Shown here in pieces: positions 1 to 6,907 of a stretch of DNA of 48,240 nt. The translations under genes and the position numbers were made by a program. Each line of letters begins with the position of its first letter. The first letter of the stretch is position 1. Under the pieces are notes generated by a model. That model had not been told where the DNA came from and made no database searches. It saw only the letters and a list, made by a program, of their open reading frames with translations. Source of the DNA: Candidatus Peregrinibacteria bacterium GW2011_GWC2_39_14 (GTDB lineage Bacteria; Patescibacteriota; Gracilibacteria; UBA1369; UBA12463); the NCBI GenBank assembly GCA_000993595.1, contig LBWJ01000013.1, positions 1 to 48,240 on the forward strand, in the 5' to 3' direction.

Positions 1-42
1 GTAAAAAAAACTTATACAGTACCGGCGAGATTGTATAAAAGA

Positions 43-68
43 TGTATACAATTTTTTTAGTGTACACA
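43..68. promoter_or_regulatory. Possible operator repeats before the winged-helix gene
   Basis: A perfect 8-bp palindrome TGTATACA (43-50) is followed by the near-copy TGTACACA (61-68), which ends 2 nt before the ATG at 71. A further TTGTATA lies at 31-37. Repeated TGTA-type palindromes directly before a gene for a DNA-binding protein suggest autoregulation. Binding is inferred, not shown. Confidence 0.35.
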
Positions 69-70
69 AC

Positions 71-631
71 ATGTTAAAACACTTATTCACATCAGAAACT
101 CGAGTAAAACTGCTCACATTATTTCTTCTACATCCGGAGGACGAATACTTCATACGCGAACTTACGCGAAAACTTGGCGAACAAATTAATTCAATCAGAC
201 GCGAACTCGATAATTTGAAAAAGATCGGTTTGCTCAAGAGTAAGACAAAAAACCGTAAGAAATATTACATTGTAGACAAGAATTTTTTGATATTTGATGA
301 GTTGAAAGGAATTATCTTAAAATCAATGAGCGATAATGACACGATCACAAAGAAAATCGCAAAATGCGGAGAAATCGACTTGGTTGTGCTTTCCGGTATG
401 TTTATAGAGAAGGTTTCATCAATCGATCTTCTTATCGTCGGAAACATTGATAAGGAAAAACTCAGCGAAGTCCTTAATAATGAAGTCGGGACAAAGCGCC
501 CTGTTAAATTTAGCATTCTTACAAAAGACGACTTCTTGTATAGGCTTAAATGTAAGGACAAATTCATAACAGACATATTGGCGGACAAGACAAATATAAT
601 TGCAATTAACAATTTGCAAGTCAGCGTTTAA
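71..631 (+). CDS. Winged-helix DNA-binding protein, probable transcriptional regulator
   Basis: A 186-residue protein. Residues 1-75 have the layout of an ArsR/MarR-like winged helix: an N-terminal helix (FTSETRVKLLTLFLLHP), a recognition region (IRELTRKLGEQINSIRRELD) and a basic wing (KSKTKNRKKYYIVD). The rest (about 80-186) is alpha/beta and includes a CGEIDLVVLSG...SSIDLLIVGN stretch that recalls the minimal nucleotidyltransferase fold fused to winged helices in many CPR regulators, although the catalytic aspartates are not clear. It is transcribed alone and preceded by short palindromes that may be its own operator. The DNA-binding role is likely; the ligand and targets are unknown. Confidence 0.7.
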   Translation: MLKHLFTSETRVKLLTLFLLHPEDEYFIRELTRKLGEQINSIRRELDNLKKIGLLKSKTKNRKKYYIVDKNFLIFDELKGIILKSMSDNDTITKKIAKCGEIDLVVLSGMFIEKVSSIDLLIVGNIDKEKLSEVLNNEVGTKRPVKFSILTKDDFLYRLKCKDKFITDILADKTNIIAINNLQVSV

Positions 632-671
632 CACAATGAGAGCATAAGGTACGCAATTATTTTGTGCTTGA

Positions 672-817
672 AAAGCTTGTGGGGATATTTTCGAAGACAG
701 TCATGAGACCGAACGACCAAGGTGTTTTGCAAAGCAAAACGAGTGAGGTCGAATGCTAGTGAAGATTTACACGGTGGGTAAATCGAACGTGTCTGAGAAA
801 ATAGACATACAAGCTTT
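672..817 (+). ncRNA. Candidate structured RNA of unknown family
   Basis: The 290 bp between the regulator gene and rplS have no convincing ORF but hold a nested set of stems. A closing helix AAAGCTTGT (672-680) pairs with ACAAGCTTT (809-817). CGACC (714-718) pairs with GGTCG (747-751) around the hairpin GTTTTGC-AAA-GCAAAAC (724-740). GATTTAC (764-770) pairs with GTAAATC (778-784). TGTCT (790-794) pairs with AGACA (803-807), and AGACA at 695-699 could compete for the same partner. The rplS promoter lies downstream, so this is not simply the rplS leader. I found no RNase P, tmRNA or SRP signature. The strand is assumed from neighbouring genes. Confidence 0.45.
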
Positions 818-855
818 ATTAAGTTAAACAAATTGAGCGTATTTAAAAAATTTGC

Positions 856-883
856 TTGATTTAATAGAATTCGCTGATATAAT
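856..883 (+). promoter_or_regulatory. Promoter of rplS
   Basis: TTGATT (856-861), 16-nt spacer, TATAAT (878-883). Transcription would start near 890 and leave a leader of about 30 nt before the rplS ATG. Confidence 0.65.
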
Positions 884-920
884 AAAATGGCATTTTTTCT
901 TTATTCTAAACTAAAATACT

Positions 921-1376
921 ATGCAATCATTAATAAATGAAATTCAAAAAATTTCCATGAACAAGAAGATTCCAGATTTAAAATCCGGAATGACGGTTAA
1001 GGTTTCACAGAAGGTCAAAGAAGGCGATAAAGAGCGTGTTCAAGCCTTTGAAGGTGTTATTCTTTCTGTCAGCAGCGGAACGGGAGTTGAAAAAAGCTTC
1101 ACAGTAAGAAAGATCGTAGATCATATTGGAGTTGAAAAAATATTTCCTTTTTATTCCCCAACTATCACAAAGATTGAAGTGAAAAAAGTTGGTAAAGTAA
1201 GAAGAGCAAAACTTTATTACATGCGCAAATTGCAAGGTAAGGCTTCAAGATTAAAGGACTTGGGAGTCAAATTATCTCAAGAAGAAATCTTGGATCGCGA
1301 AAAAGCAATTGACGAATTGGCTGCAAAGAAAGCTCAGGAAGAGGCAGCTGCTGCAAATCCGAAAATCGAAGCTTGA
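921..1376 (+). CDS. rplS: 50S ribosomal protein L19
   Basis: A 151-residue L19 (bL19), which sits at the 30S-50S interface. Residues 10-115 match the family: DLKSGMTVKVSQKVKEGDKERVQAFEG, a basic TVRKIVDHIGVEKIFPFYSP segment and the conserved VGKVRRAKLYYMR. The family is usually about 115 residues. The excess is a charged, Ala/Glu/Lys-rich tail from about 120 that is probably disordered. The gene has its own promoter and no Shine-Dalgarno sequence before the ATG (ACTAAAATACT). It ends in TGA, evidence that TGA is a stop in this genome. Confidence 0.97.
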   Translation: MQSLINEIQKISMNKKIPDLKSGMTVKVSQKVKEGDKERVQAFEGVILSVSSGTGVEKSFTVRKIVDHIGVEKIFPFYSPTITKIEVKKVGKVRRAKLYYMRKLQGKASRLKDLGVKLSQEEILDREKAIDELAAKKAQEEAAAANPKIEA

Positions 1377-1457
1377 AATCCAAAACAAATCCGAAATTAG
1401 AAGTTCGAATTTTTCAAATAATTCCAAATAAGAAATTCCAAATCTGCGATTTTGCTG
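1377..1457. repeat. AT-rich degenerate spacer repeats
   Basis: The spacer between rplS and rnhB consists of short imperfect units such as AAATCC, CGAAATTAGAA and AATTCCAAAT. The core CGAAATTAGAA also occurs twice in tandem downstream of rpsA (15549-15583, opposite strand). It looks like a low-complexity dispersed spacer sequence rather than a gene. Confidence 0.4.
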
Positions 1458-1463
1458 TACAAT
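1458..1463 (+). promoter_or_regulatory. -10 element of rnhB, leaderless arrangement
   Basis: TACAAT ends 7 nt before the ATG at 1471, so the transcript should begin at or next to the start codon. This is why 1471 is preferred over the ATG at 1462, which lies inside the hexamer. Confidence 0.45.
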
Positions 1464-1470
1464 GAATTCG

Positions 1471-2064
1471 ATGAAAAATTTGGAGAACTCACTTTTCAAA
1501 TCTGGATTTAAATATATCTTTGGCCTTGACGAAGCTGGTAGGGGGCCGCTTGCAGGGCCGGTTGTTGCTGGTGCGGTGGTTTGGAAAAATGGAATTAAAA
1601 TTCCGGGACTTAATGATTCAAAAAAACTTTCTCAAAAAAAGCGCGAAAAATTATTTAAAATAATTACATCGAAATTAGAATATGGAGTTGGAATTGTTTC
1701 GCATGAAATAATAGATAAGAAAGGAATAAAATATGCGACTTTAATGGCTTTCAAAAGCGCAATAAAGGATATTGAAAAAAAGCACAAAATCAAACCCGAA
1801 TGTTTACTTATCGATGGAATTGATGATTTTAAATTTGGAGCCCCTTCGGTTTCAATTGAAAAAGGGGACACGCGTGTAAAGTGTATTCAAGCTGGCTCTA
1901 TAATTGCAAAAGTAACTCGTGATAAAATAATGATGGACTTTGAAAAAAAGTATCCAATGTATGGATTTAGGTCTCACAAAGGATATGGCACAGAAGCGCA
2001 TTATAAAGCCATTTCTAAACATGGCACATGCGCAATTCATAGATTAACCTTCAGATTGAAATGA
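1471..2064 (+). CDS. rnhB: Ribonuclease HII
   Basis: RNase HII cleaves the RNA strand of RNA-DNA hybrids and starts removal of single ribonucleotides from DNA. From the ATG at 1471 it is 197 residues. The catalytic start GLDEAGRGPLAGP carries Asp20-Glu21. A further acidic site is LLIDGIDDF, and the later conserved block GDTRVKCIQAGSIIAKVTRD contains the metal-binding Asp. The C-terminal YGFRSHKGYGTEAHYKAI is also typical. An upstream ATG at 1462 overlaps the -10 hexamer and is less likely. The stop overlaps the csaB start (ATGA), so the two genes are translationally coupled. Confidence 0.96.
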   Translation: MKNLENSLFKSGFKYIFGLDEAGRGPLAGPVVAGAVVWKNGIKIPGLNDSKKLSQKKREKLFKIITSKLEYGVGIVSHEIIDKKGIKYATLMAFKSAIKDIEKKHKIKPECLLIDGIDDFKFGAPSVSIEKGDTRVKCIQAGSIIAKVTRDKIMMDFEKKYPMYGFRSHKGYGTEAHYKAISKHGTCAIHRLTFRLK

Positions 2065-3176
2065 AAATAATTATTTGCGGAAATTACGGAGCAACTAATA
2101 TCGGCGATGAGCTGATATTGAAAGGTATTTTGAAATATATAGATTTAAAAAAGCACGAGGTTAGAGTTTTGAGCGCAGATCCAAAATCAACAAAACTCAT
2201 GCATGGCGTGCGCTCGTTAAGGCTGATGCCGGCAGGTCCAAAATCGCTTATTAAAGGCATTTTAAAGTTATCATTACTTCGCACTTTAAGCGGAATAAAA
2301 AATTGTGATTTATTTATTTTTGGAGGTGGCGGACTTTTTGACGATTCATATCCGCGAGCGGCAATCATTTGGGGCATACAGGCTTTAACGGCTTATGTGT
2401 GCAAAAAACCCGTGTTCATTATGGCACAAAGTTTTGGGCCTTTAAAAGCTCCGTTAACAAAAATAATAACTCGTGCGGTTTGCAATTATGCAAAATGTAT
2501 AACTGTTCGCGATGAAAATTCAAAACTTGAACTTGAAAAATTAGGCATAGATAAGGCAAAAACAAAAGTTAAAGTCACAGCTGATCCGGCATTTTATTTG
2601 GACGAAAAAAATCTGTTAAAAAATCCAAGAGAGAATAAAGTGCAGAAAATTAAGCATAAATATGTGCTTGCGGTTTTGAGGCAAGGCCTTTCGAAGATGC
2701 AAATTAAAGCATTATCAGATACTTTTGATAAAATTCATGCAAAATACGGCTTGCACGTCGCATTTTTGCCATTTCACAACGTGAATCCGGACGATTCCTT
2801 GGCCTTCGCGCCATTCTTGAATAAAAAATTTGTTCAACGGCTAAATTATACCGACGATTCTGCTCATATATATAAGCTAATTGTGGGGTCGGAGGCAGTT
2901 ATTGGTATGCGACTTCACTCTCTTATTCTATCAATCCTAGCGGGAAAGCCATTTTTAGCGCTTTCTTCCTTCGATAAAGTAAAAGGCGTTCTTTCACACG
3001 CCGGCTTAAGTGAATCATTTATAGATTTGAAAGGTTTAACCGCAGAAAAATTATGTAAAAAATATGACAATTTAGTCAAAAATAAATTCTCCAATATGAC
3101 TAAAATAAGCAAAGCTAAGGCTAATTTAAGCCAAAAGTCAGCGCTTAATAAAATTCTATTGACAAAATTTATGTAA
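2061..3176 (+). CDS. csaB: Polysaccharide pyruvyl transferase, CsaB-like
   Basis: A 371-residue member of the polysaccharide pyruvyl transferase family (PF04230). Visible marks are the N-terminal GNYGATNIGDELIL, the glycine loop FGGGGLFDDSYPR near residue 90, and the C-terminal nucleotide-site motif GMRLHSLILSILAGKP. CsaB adds ketal pyruvate to a secondary cell-wall polymer, and that modified polymer is the ligand for SLH domains. A three-SLH hydrolase is encoded at 29485-31449, which supports the CsaB assignment over other WcaK-type pyruvyl transferases. It overlaps rnhB by 4 bp. The promoter of the next gene starts inside its last codons. Confidence 0.88.
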   Translation: MKIIICGNYGATNIGDELILKGILKYIDLKKHEVRVLSADPKSTKLMHGVRSLRLMPAGPKSLIKGILKLSLLRTLSGIKNCDLFIFGGGGLFDDSYPRAAIIWGIQALTAYVCKKPVFIMAQSFGPLKAPLTKIITRAVCNYAKCITVRDENSKLELEKLGIDKAKTKVKVTADPAFYLDEKNLLKNPRENKVQKIKHKYVLAVLRQGLSKMQIKALSDTFDKIHAKYGLHVAFLPFHNVNPDDSLAFAPFLNKKFVQRLNYTDDSAHIYKLIVGSEAVIGMRLHSLILSILAGKPFLALSSFDKVKGVLSHAGLSESFIDLKGLTAEKLCKKYDNLVKNKFSNMTKISKAKANLSQKSALNKILLTKFM

Positions 3177-3186
3177 GGTGTAGAAT
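3159..3186 (+). promoter_or_regulatory. Promoter of the coiled-coil exported protein
   Basis: TTGACA (3159-3164), 16-nt spacer, TAGAAT (3181-3186). It overlaps the csaB 3' end and separates the surface-protein pair from the rnhB-csaB unit. The predicted leader is about 28 nt. Confidence 0.65.
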
Positions 3187-3195
3187 TACTCTCCT

Positions 3196-3215
3196 AACAT
3201 TAATTTTAACCAAAA
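3196..3215 (+). repeat. 20-nt leader repeat, copy 1
   Basis: AACATTAATTTTAACCAAAA lies 5 nt before the ATG at 3221. An identical 20-nt copy lies 4 nt before the ATG at 4265. It occupies the ribosome-binding position but contains no Shine-Dalgarno core. Confidence 0.8.
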
Positions 3216-3220
3216 TTATT

Positions 3221-4231
3221 ATGAGTAACTTAGAAACACGTTCAGAACGTTTTATGCCGGGAGTTAAAGCCGGTGCAGTGCTTTTAGCTTTTTTATCAGC
3301 CTTGGCTATTGATGAGGCACAGGCTAATGCTCAGCCAACTTGTACAGCAACGACTACAACAACTCTCACTTGCGGTGGTAGCTGCCCTTCAGCGGCCCCT
3401 GTAGTTGCATGCAGCACACCGGATGAGGCTATGAGAAAATTAAAAGGACGTGTGTATTATTTGGAAGCACAACTTCTTAAATTAAGAAAAGCAGACACGG
3501 AAAACGCAGAATTATACGCTCAATTAAGCAGAAAGCTAGGCGCTGTTAAGAAAGACTTAGAGGGAAGAATTGGACCTTTAGAAGCAAGAATGACAAAGGC
3601 TGAAGAAGGTATCGTGGCTATTGGCGCTAGATTGGACGGACTTGCAGGAAGAGTGAGTGCTGTAGAAGATAGAGCAGACAAATCAGAGAAAAGAACAGGC
3701 ACACTTGAAGAACGCATGGATGCTGGAAGCAAAAATAGCGTAGGAGTATCGGCTGAATATGATGGTGGCGTTGGTGCTCAGGTTGAAGTTGCTCATGATT
3801 GGCATCAGCCTGGTGAAAGCGGCTTTGGAGGAGTCTTCAAGGTTGGCTATGGATACGATTCAATGGGAGTTGAAGGATGCGAAGGTTCTATTGGTACAAA
3901 TTCATTAGACGCAACAGCTGGCATAGAAGGGAGACTACAGTTTGTCAAAGATCTCCTCTCGGCTACTTTGGGAGTTGATGGCGGTGTTACCGCTCAGTTC
4001 AGAGGCGGCAGCCCTAATGTTCAAGGTGGTCATACGTATAGCCCTCTTGGTAGAGCAGAATTGGGTCTTGATTTTGGCTTAGGGGGTGGCGTAAGCGCAG
4101 GTATTCATGGTGGAATTGAAGCTGCAAAATTGCCTGATAGAGCAGGAGCGCAACCAGACTGGGATGTTACACCTGTCGGAGGAGTAAGAGTAAGAGTAAG
4201 GCTTCCTAGAAGAGGAATAAGAGGCAGATAA
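3221..4231 (+). CDS. Exported coiled-coil protein with Gly-rich beta C-terminal domain
   Basis: A 336-residue protein with no family I recognise. It starts with a signal-like segment (VKAGAVLLAFLSALAIDEAQANA, with probable cleavage after ANA near residue 37). A Thr/Cys-rich stretch follows (TCTATTTTTLTCGGSC), then a heptad coiled coil at about 65-165 (KLKGRVYYLEAQLLKLRKA...). Residues 170-330 alternate Gly with short hydrophobic and aromatic strands, like an outer-membrane barrel or autotransporter anchor, and the protein ends in a very basic tail (RVRVRLPRRGIRGR). This layout resembles trimeric surface adhesins, but the rest of the window suggests no outer membrane. It probably acts at the cell surface with the lipoprotein that follows. 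Confidence 0.7.
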   Translation: MSNLETRSERFMPGVKAGAVLLAFLSALAIDEAQANAQPTCTATTTTTLTCGGSCPSAAPVVACSTPDEAMRKLKGRVYYLEAQLLKLRKADTENAELYAQLSRKLGAVKKDLEGRIGPLEARMTKAEEGIVAIGARLDGLAGRVSAVEDRADKSEKRTGTLEERMDAGSKNSVGVSAEYDGGVGAQVEVAHDWHQPGESGFGGVFKVGYGYDSMGVEGCEGSIGTNSLDATAGIEGRLQFVKDLLSATLGVDGGVTAQFRGGSPNVQGGHTYSPLGRAELGLDFGLGGGVSAGIHGGIEAAKLPDRAGAQPDWDVTPVGGVRVRVRLPRRGIRGR

Positions 4232-4240
4232 TTATCAATA

Positions 4241-4260
4241 AACATTAATTTTAACCAAAA
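4241..4260 (+). repeat. 20-nt leader repeat, copy 2
   Basis: Identical to 3196-3215 and placed 4 nt before the ATG at 4265. The intergenic gap is only 33 bp, so this copy is almost the whole spacer. Its conservation points to a translational or post-transcriptional role shared by the two genes. Confidence 0.8.
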
Positions 4261-4264
4261 ATAT

Positions 4265-5224
4265 ATGGATACATTTAAAGCATTAGGATTAGCGGCAATA
4301 GCAGCCGTTGGCGTAGCAGGTTGCGAACAAGTAGACGATCTCGTGAATTGTGACCAGAATGGTCAATGCACAGACACGGTTGGCGGCGAAGATGGCGCAA
4401 ATGGCCCGGATACAAACGGCGGTGAAGACACAAGCAGGCCTGATACGAACAGACCAGACACAAACGGTGGCGAAGATAGCACTGGCACACCTGATTTGAA
4501 TGGCGATGATACTGCTCAAGAAGTGGAAAAAGAGATTAATGGCAATACAGACGGTACTCACGGTGCGGTCTTAGAATGTATGGATGAAACTTTAGCTTCA
4601 TGGTTTGAAGCAGGAGGCGCTATTTCTTCGGTATTTGGCGGCACAGAGTCTATGGTAAGAGAAGGGGGTATGAAAATCTTAGACGATGGTGCAGGCACAG
4701 TTGGATTTAGATTCGATGCAGGTGATGCAGGGCAGAATTTCTATCAAGGTGTTATGGCAGAACCAAATTCAGTGATTAAAATTCAACACCCAATGACAGA
4801 AGGCGTTGATGAAGCTGGCGGGGGAGTTAGAGTTTATAAAATTACAGTTGAACCAGGTTATATGCCTGACCAAGCCGATATCGAAAACGCAATTCAGCAA
4901 GTTGAAGCTGCCACAAGAACAGGAAGGCCGGTAGCAGAACTCTTAGAAACATTAAAAGGTGGAGGCTATGTTGTCATGGTTGAAGAGAAAGATTTCGGTG
5001 CAGAGTTTGATAATCCAAATGGAGTTATAACGATAACAACAAGCGGAGATGCACAAATGGTTATCATTCAAACGACTTATGGTTGTGACTTTGGCACAAC
5101 AGCGGAAGCAACTCCAACCGAAATGATGAAAGGATTTCATGAAGGCACATTGGACGAAGCTGGAAAACAGGCATTATTCGCAAGTGTTTTCACAACAAGA
5201 AAAGACGAAGAAAAAGCTGCGTAG
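4265..5224 (+). CDS. Lipoprotein with Asp/Asn/Gly-rich linker
   Basis: A 319-residue predicted lipoprotein. The short N-terminus has a hydrophobic core and a lipobox V-A-G-C with Cys20 as the lipidation site. Residues 25-90 are a low-complexity linker with repeats of the type PDTNGGED that would hold the folded part away from the membrane. The folded part (about 100-319) is acidic, has Cys residues in LECMD and TTYGCDF, and matches no family I know. A hairpin terminator follows directly. With the preceding gene it forms a two-gene unit with a duplicated leader, which suggests joint expression and perhaps a physical complex. Confidence 0.72.
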   Translation: MDTFKALGLAAIAAVGVAGCEQVDDLVNCDQNGQCTDTVGGEDGANGPDTNGGEDTSRPDTNRPDTNGGEDSTGTPDLNGDDTAQEVEKEINGNTDGTHGAVLECMDETLASWFEAGGAISSVFGGTESMVREGGMKILDDGAGTVGFRFDAGDAGQNFYQGVMAEPNSVIKIQHPMTEGVDEAGGGVRVYKITVEPGYMPDQADIENAIQQVEAATRTGRPVAELLETLKGGGYVVMVEEKDFGAEFDNPNGVITITTSGDAQMVIIQTTYGCDFGTTAEATPTEMMKGFHEGTLDEAGKQALFASVFTTRKDEEKAA

Positions 5225-5244
5225 TAGTAAGTAATTCAAAAATC

Positions 5245-6036
5245 TTAAAGGGCTTCTGATCGGATCTTCTGGTCAGAAGTCTTTTTTAATGCGTTGGGAT
5301 TGTGTTCGCAGTCCAAAGAACTTTCTTTTTCAAGCGAGATTTTGCGGGCAATCGTATTTGCCTTATACAAGCTCTCAAATGTGCCGCTATCAGTCCATTC
5401 GCCATTCAAAATCGTGGCATGCATAAGGCTTTTTTGGATATAATTATTATTTACATCCGTGATTTCATATTCTCCGCGAGCAGAAGGTTTTAAATTGGCT
5501 ATAATTTTGAAAACATCTTTATCGTAAAGATAGAATCCGGTTACAGCATAATTTGTTTTTGGATTTTTTGGCTTTTCTTCAATGTTTATAACGCGATTGC
5601 CATCAAGCTCCGCAACCCCAAATCTTTGCGGATCGGATATTTCTTTCAGGAAAATACGCGAACCGGTTTTAAAGCTCTTAACATCTTTTTCAAAATTATC
5701 TTCGTAAACATTATCACCAAGAATAACCGCACAATTATCATTCCCGACAAAATCCGAAGCAAGACTTAAGGCGTGTGCAATGCCAAAAGATCCTTCCTGA
5801 ACACGATAAGAGAAGTTACATCCAAAGCGCTCACCGGAACCAAGAAGTCGCAAGAAAGAGCCGGCATGTTCGTCGCCGGTAATAATCATAATATCTTTAA
5901 TCCCGGCATCGATAAGCGTTTGCAAAGGATAAAAAATCATTGGTTTATTATAAATCGCGAGCAAATGCTTGTTCGTAACTTTTGTTAGTGGCGAAAGCCT
6001 TGTGCCGCTTCCTCCGGCAAGAATTATTCCTTTCAT
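5245..6036 (-). CDS. rmlA: Glucose-1-phosphate thymidylyltransferase
   Basis: RmlA makes dTDP-glucose from glucose-1-phosphate and dTTP, the first step of dTDP-deoxysugar synthesis. The 263 residues open with the nucleotidyltransferase signature GIILAGGSGTRLSPLT. They continue with ILGDNVYED (metal Asp), IEEKPKNPKTNYAVTGFYLYD, and EYEITDVNN near the sugar site. It is shorter than the usual 290-residue enzyme at the C-terminus, and its tail is hydrophilic and variable. It is the last gene of the infB-proS-rmlD-rmlA run, 34 bp after rmlD. RmlB and RmlC are not in the window, so the final sugar (probably rhamnose) is inferred. Confidence 0.92.
   Translation of the reverse strand: MKGIILAGGSGTRLSPLTKVTNKHLLAIYNKPMIFYPLQTLIDAGIKDIMIITGDEHAGSFLRLLGSGERFGCNFSYRVQEGSFGIAHALSLASDFVGNDNCAVILGDNVYEDNFEKDVKSFKTGSRIFLKEISDPQRFGVAELDGNRVINIEEKPKNPKTNYAVTGFYLYDKDVFKIIANLKPSARGEYEITDVNNNYIQKSLMHATILNGEWTDSGTFESLYKANTIARKISLEKESSLDCEHNPNALKKTSDQKIRSEAL
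5250..5287 (+). terminator. Rho-independent terminator of the lipoprotein unit
   Basis: A 12-bp stem (5250-5261 with 5271-5282, core CTTCTGA/TCAGAAG, a few G-T pairs), a 9-nt loop and TTTTTT at 5282-5287. It lies inside the 3' coding end of the convergent rmlA. The stem may also slow minus-strand transcription. Confidence 0.75.
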
Positions 6037-6070
6037 ATTTTATTTTTACGCGTAAAGTTTAGCCCAAATT

Positions 6071-6907
6071 TTATTTTGCGCCAAGGTAATCTTTTAATGC
6101 CTCAATATGCGCACGCATAAGCGGAAATTTTGTATTTATCAAGGTTGAAACATGAGGTCTTTTTGCAGGCCTTGGGAATTTTTCTGATGTCACAGGCAAA
6201 ACTTCAACGTTAATATTTGCAGCGGAAAAAATTTCTTTAGCAAATTCATACCAAGTGACATCATTTTCATTAGCAAAGTGATATATGCCAAATTCAGCAT
6301 TAGATTCAATCAAAAGTTTGATATGTTTTGCCAAATCTTTTGAATAAGTTGGTTTTCCACGCTGGTCGTTCACGACTCGAAGTGGAACTTTTCCGGCATT
6401 TGCGAGTCCGATCATCGTATCGACAAAGTTTTTGCCGTGCTTGCCGTAAAGCCAAGATGTGCGAACAAGATAATACTTATCACAATCTTTGCGCACAGAA
6501 TCTTCACCTAGTAATTTTGATCTTCCATAAGCATTCATTGGATCAACTTCATCATCTTCTTTGTATCCGCCGGCTTTCTCACCATCAAAAACATAATCCG
6601 TGCTGATATGAACAAAAGTCGCGCCGATTTGTTTGCATTTTCTAGCCAAAAGTCGCACAGCCTCGCCATTTATCAAGTTCGCCAAATCCTCATTTTTTTC
6701 GCAGTCATCAACAGCAGTATATGCCGCGGCATTAATTACAATTTCCGGTTTATTTTCATCAAAATATGCATCAATTTGAGTCGAATTTGTGATGTCGAGC
6801 GTGTCTTTATCTGTGCCGGAAATTTGATAATTTGCTTTATCCGCGCCAAAAACTTCCATCAAATCATGGCCAAGCATTCCATTCGCGCCTAAAATTAGAA
6901 CTTTCAT
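6071..6907 (-). CDS. rmlD: dTDP-4-dehydrorhamnose reductase
   Basis: RmlD reduces dTDP-4-keto-rhamnose to dTDP-L-rhamnose with NAD(P)H. The 278 residues have the Rossmann start LILGANGMLGHD (GxxGxxG). They also have INAAAYTAVDDCEKN, the catalytic STDYVFDG and YGRSK (YxxxK), and TSWLYGKHGKNFVDTM, which is typical of RmlD. The start codon overlaps the proS stop by 4 bp, so it is translated as part of the infB-proS operon. Rhamnose is a common component of wall polymers, which fits the pyruvylated-polymer/SLH theme elsewhere in the window. Confidence 0.93.
   Translation of the reverse strand: MKVLILGANGMLGHDLMEVFGADKANYQISGTDKDTLDITNSTQIDAYFDENKPEIVINAAAYTAVDDCEKNEDLANLINGEAVRLLARKCKQIGATFVHISTDYVFDGEKAGGYKEDDEVDPMNAYGRSKLLGEDSVRKDCDKYYLVRTSWLYGKHGKNFVDTMIGLANAGKVPLRVVNDQRGKPTYSKDLAKHIKLLIESNAEFGIYHFANENDVTWYEFAKEIFSAANINVEVLPVTSEKFPRPAKRPHVSTLINTKFPLMRAHIEALKDYLGAK

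Noticed and set aside
672..817. RNase P RNA, tmRNA or SRP RNA
   Set aside because: The conserved RNase P core, tmRNA ends and SRP apical loop are not present; only generic hairpins are.
921..2064. Recoded TGA (genetic code 25)
   Set aside because: rplS and rnhB end at TGA at the expected protein lengths, and Trp positions use TGG.
4400..4490. CRISPR-like or tandem DNA repeat
   Set aside because: The repeats encode the Asp/Asn/Gly linker of the lipoprotein and vary at third positions.
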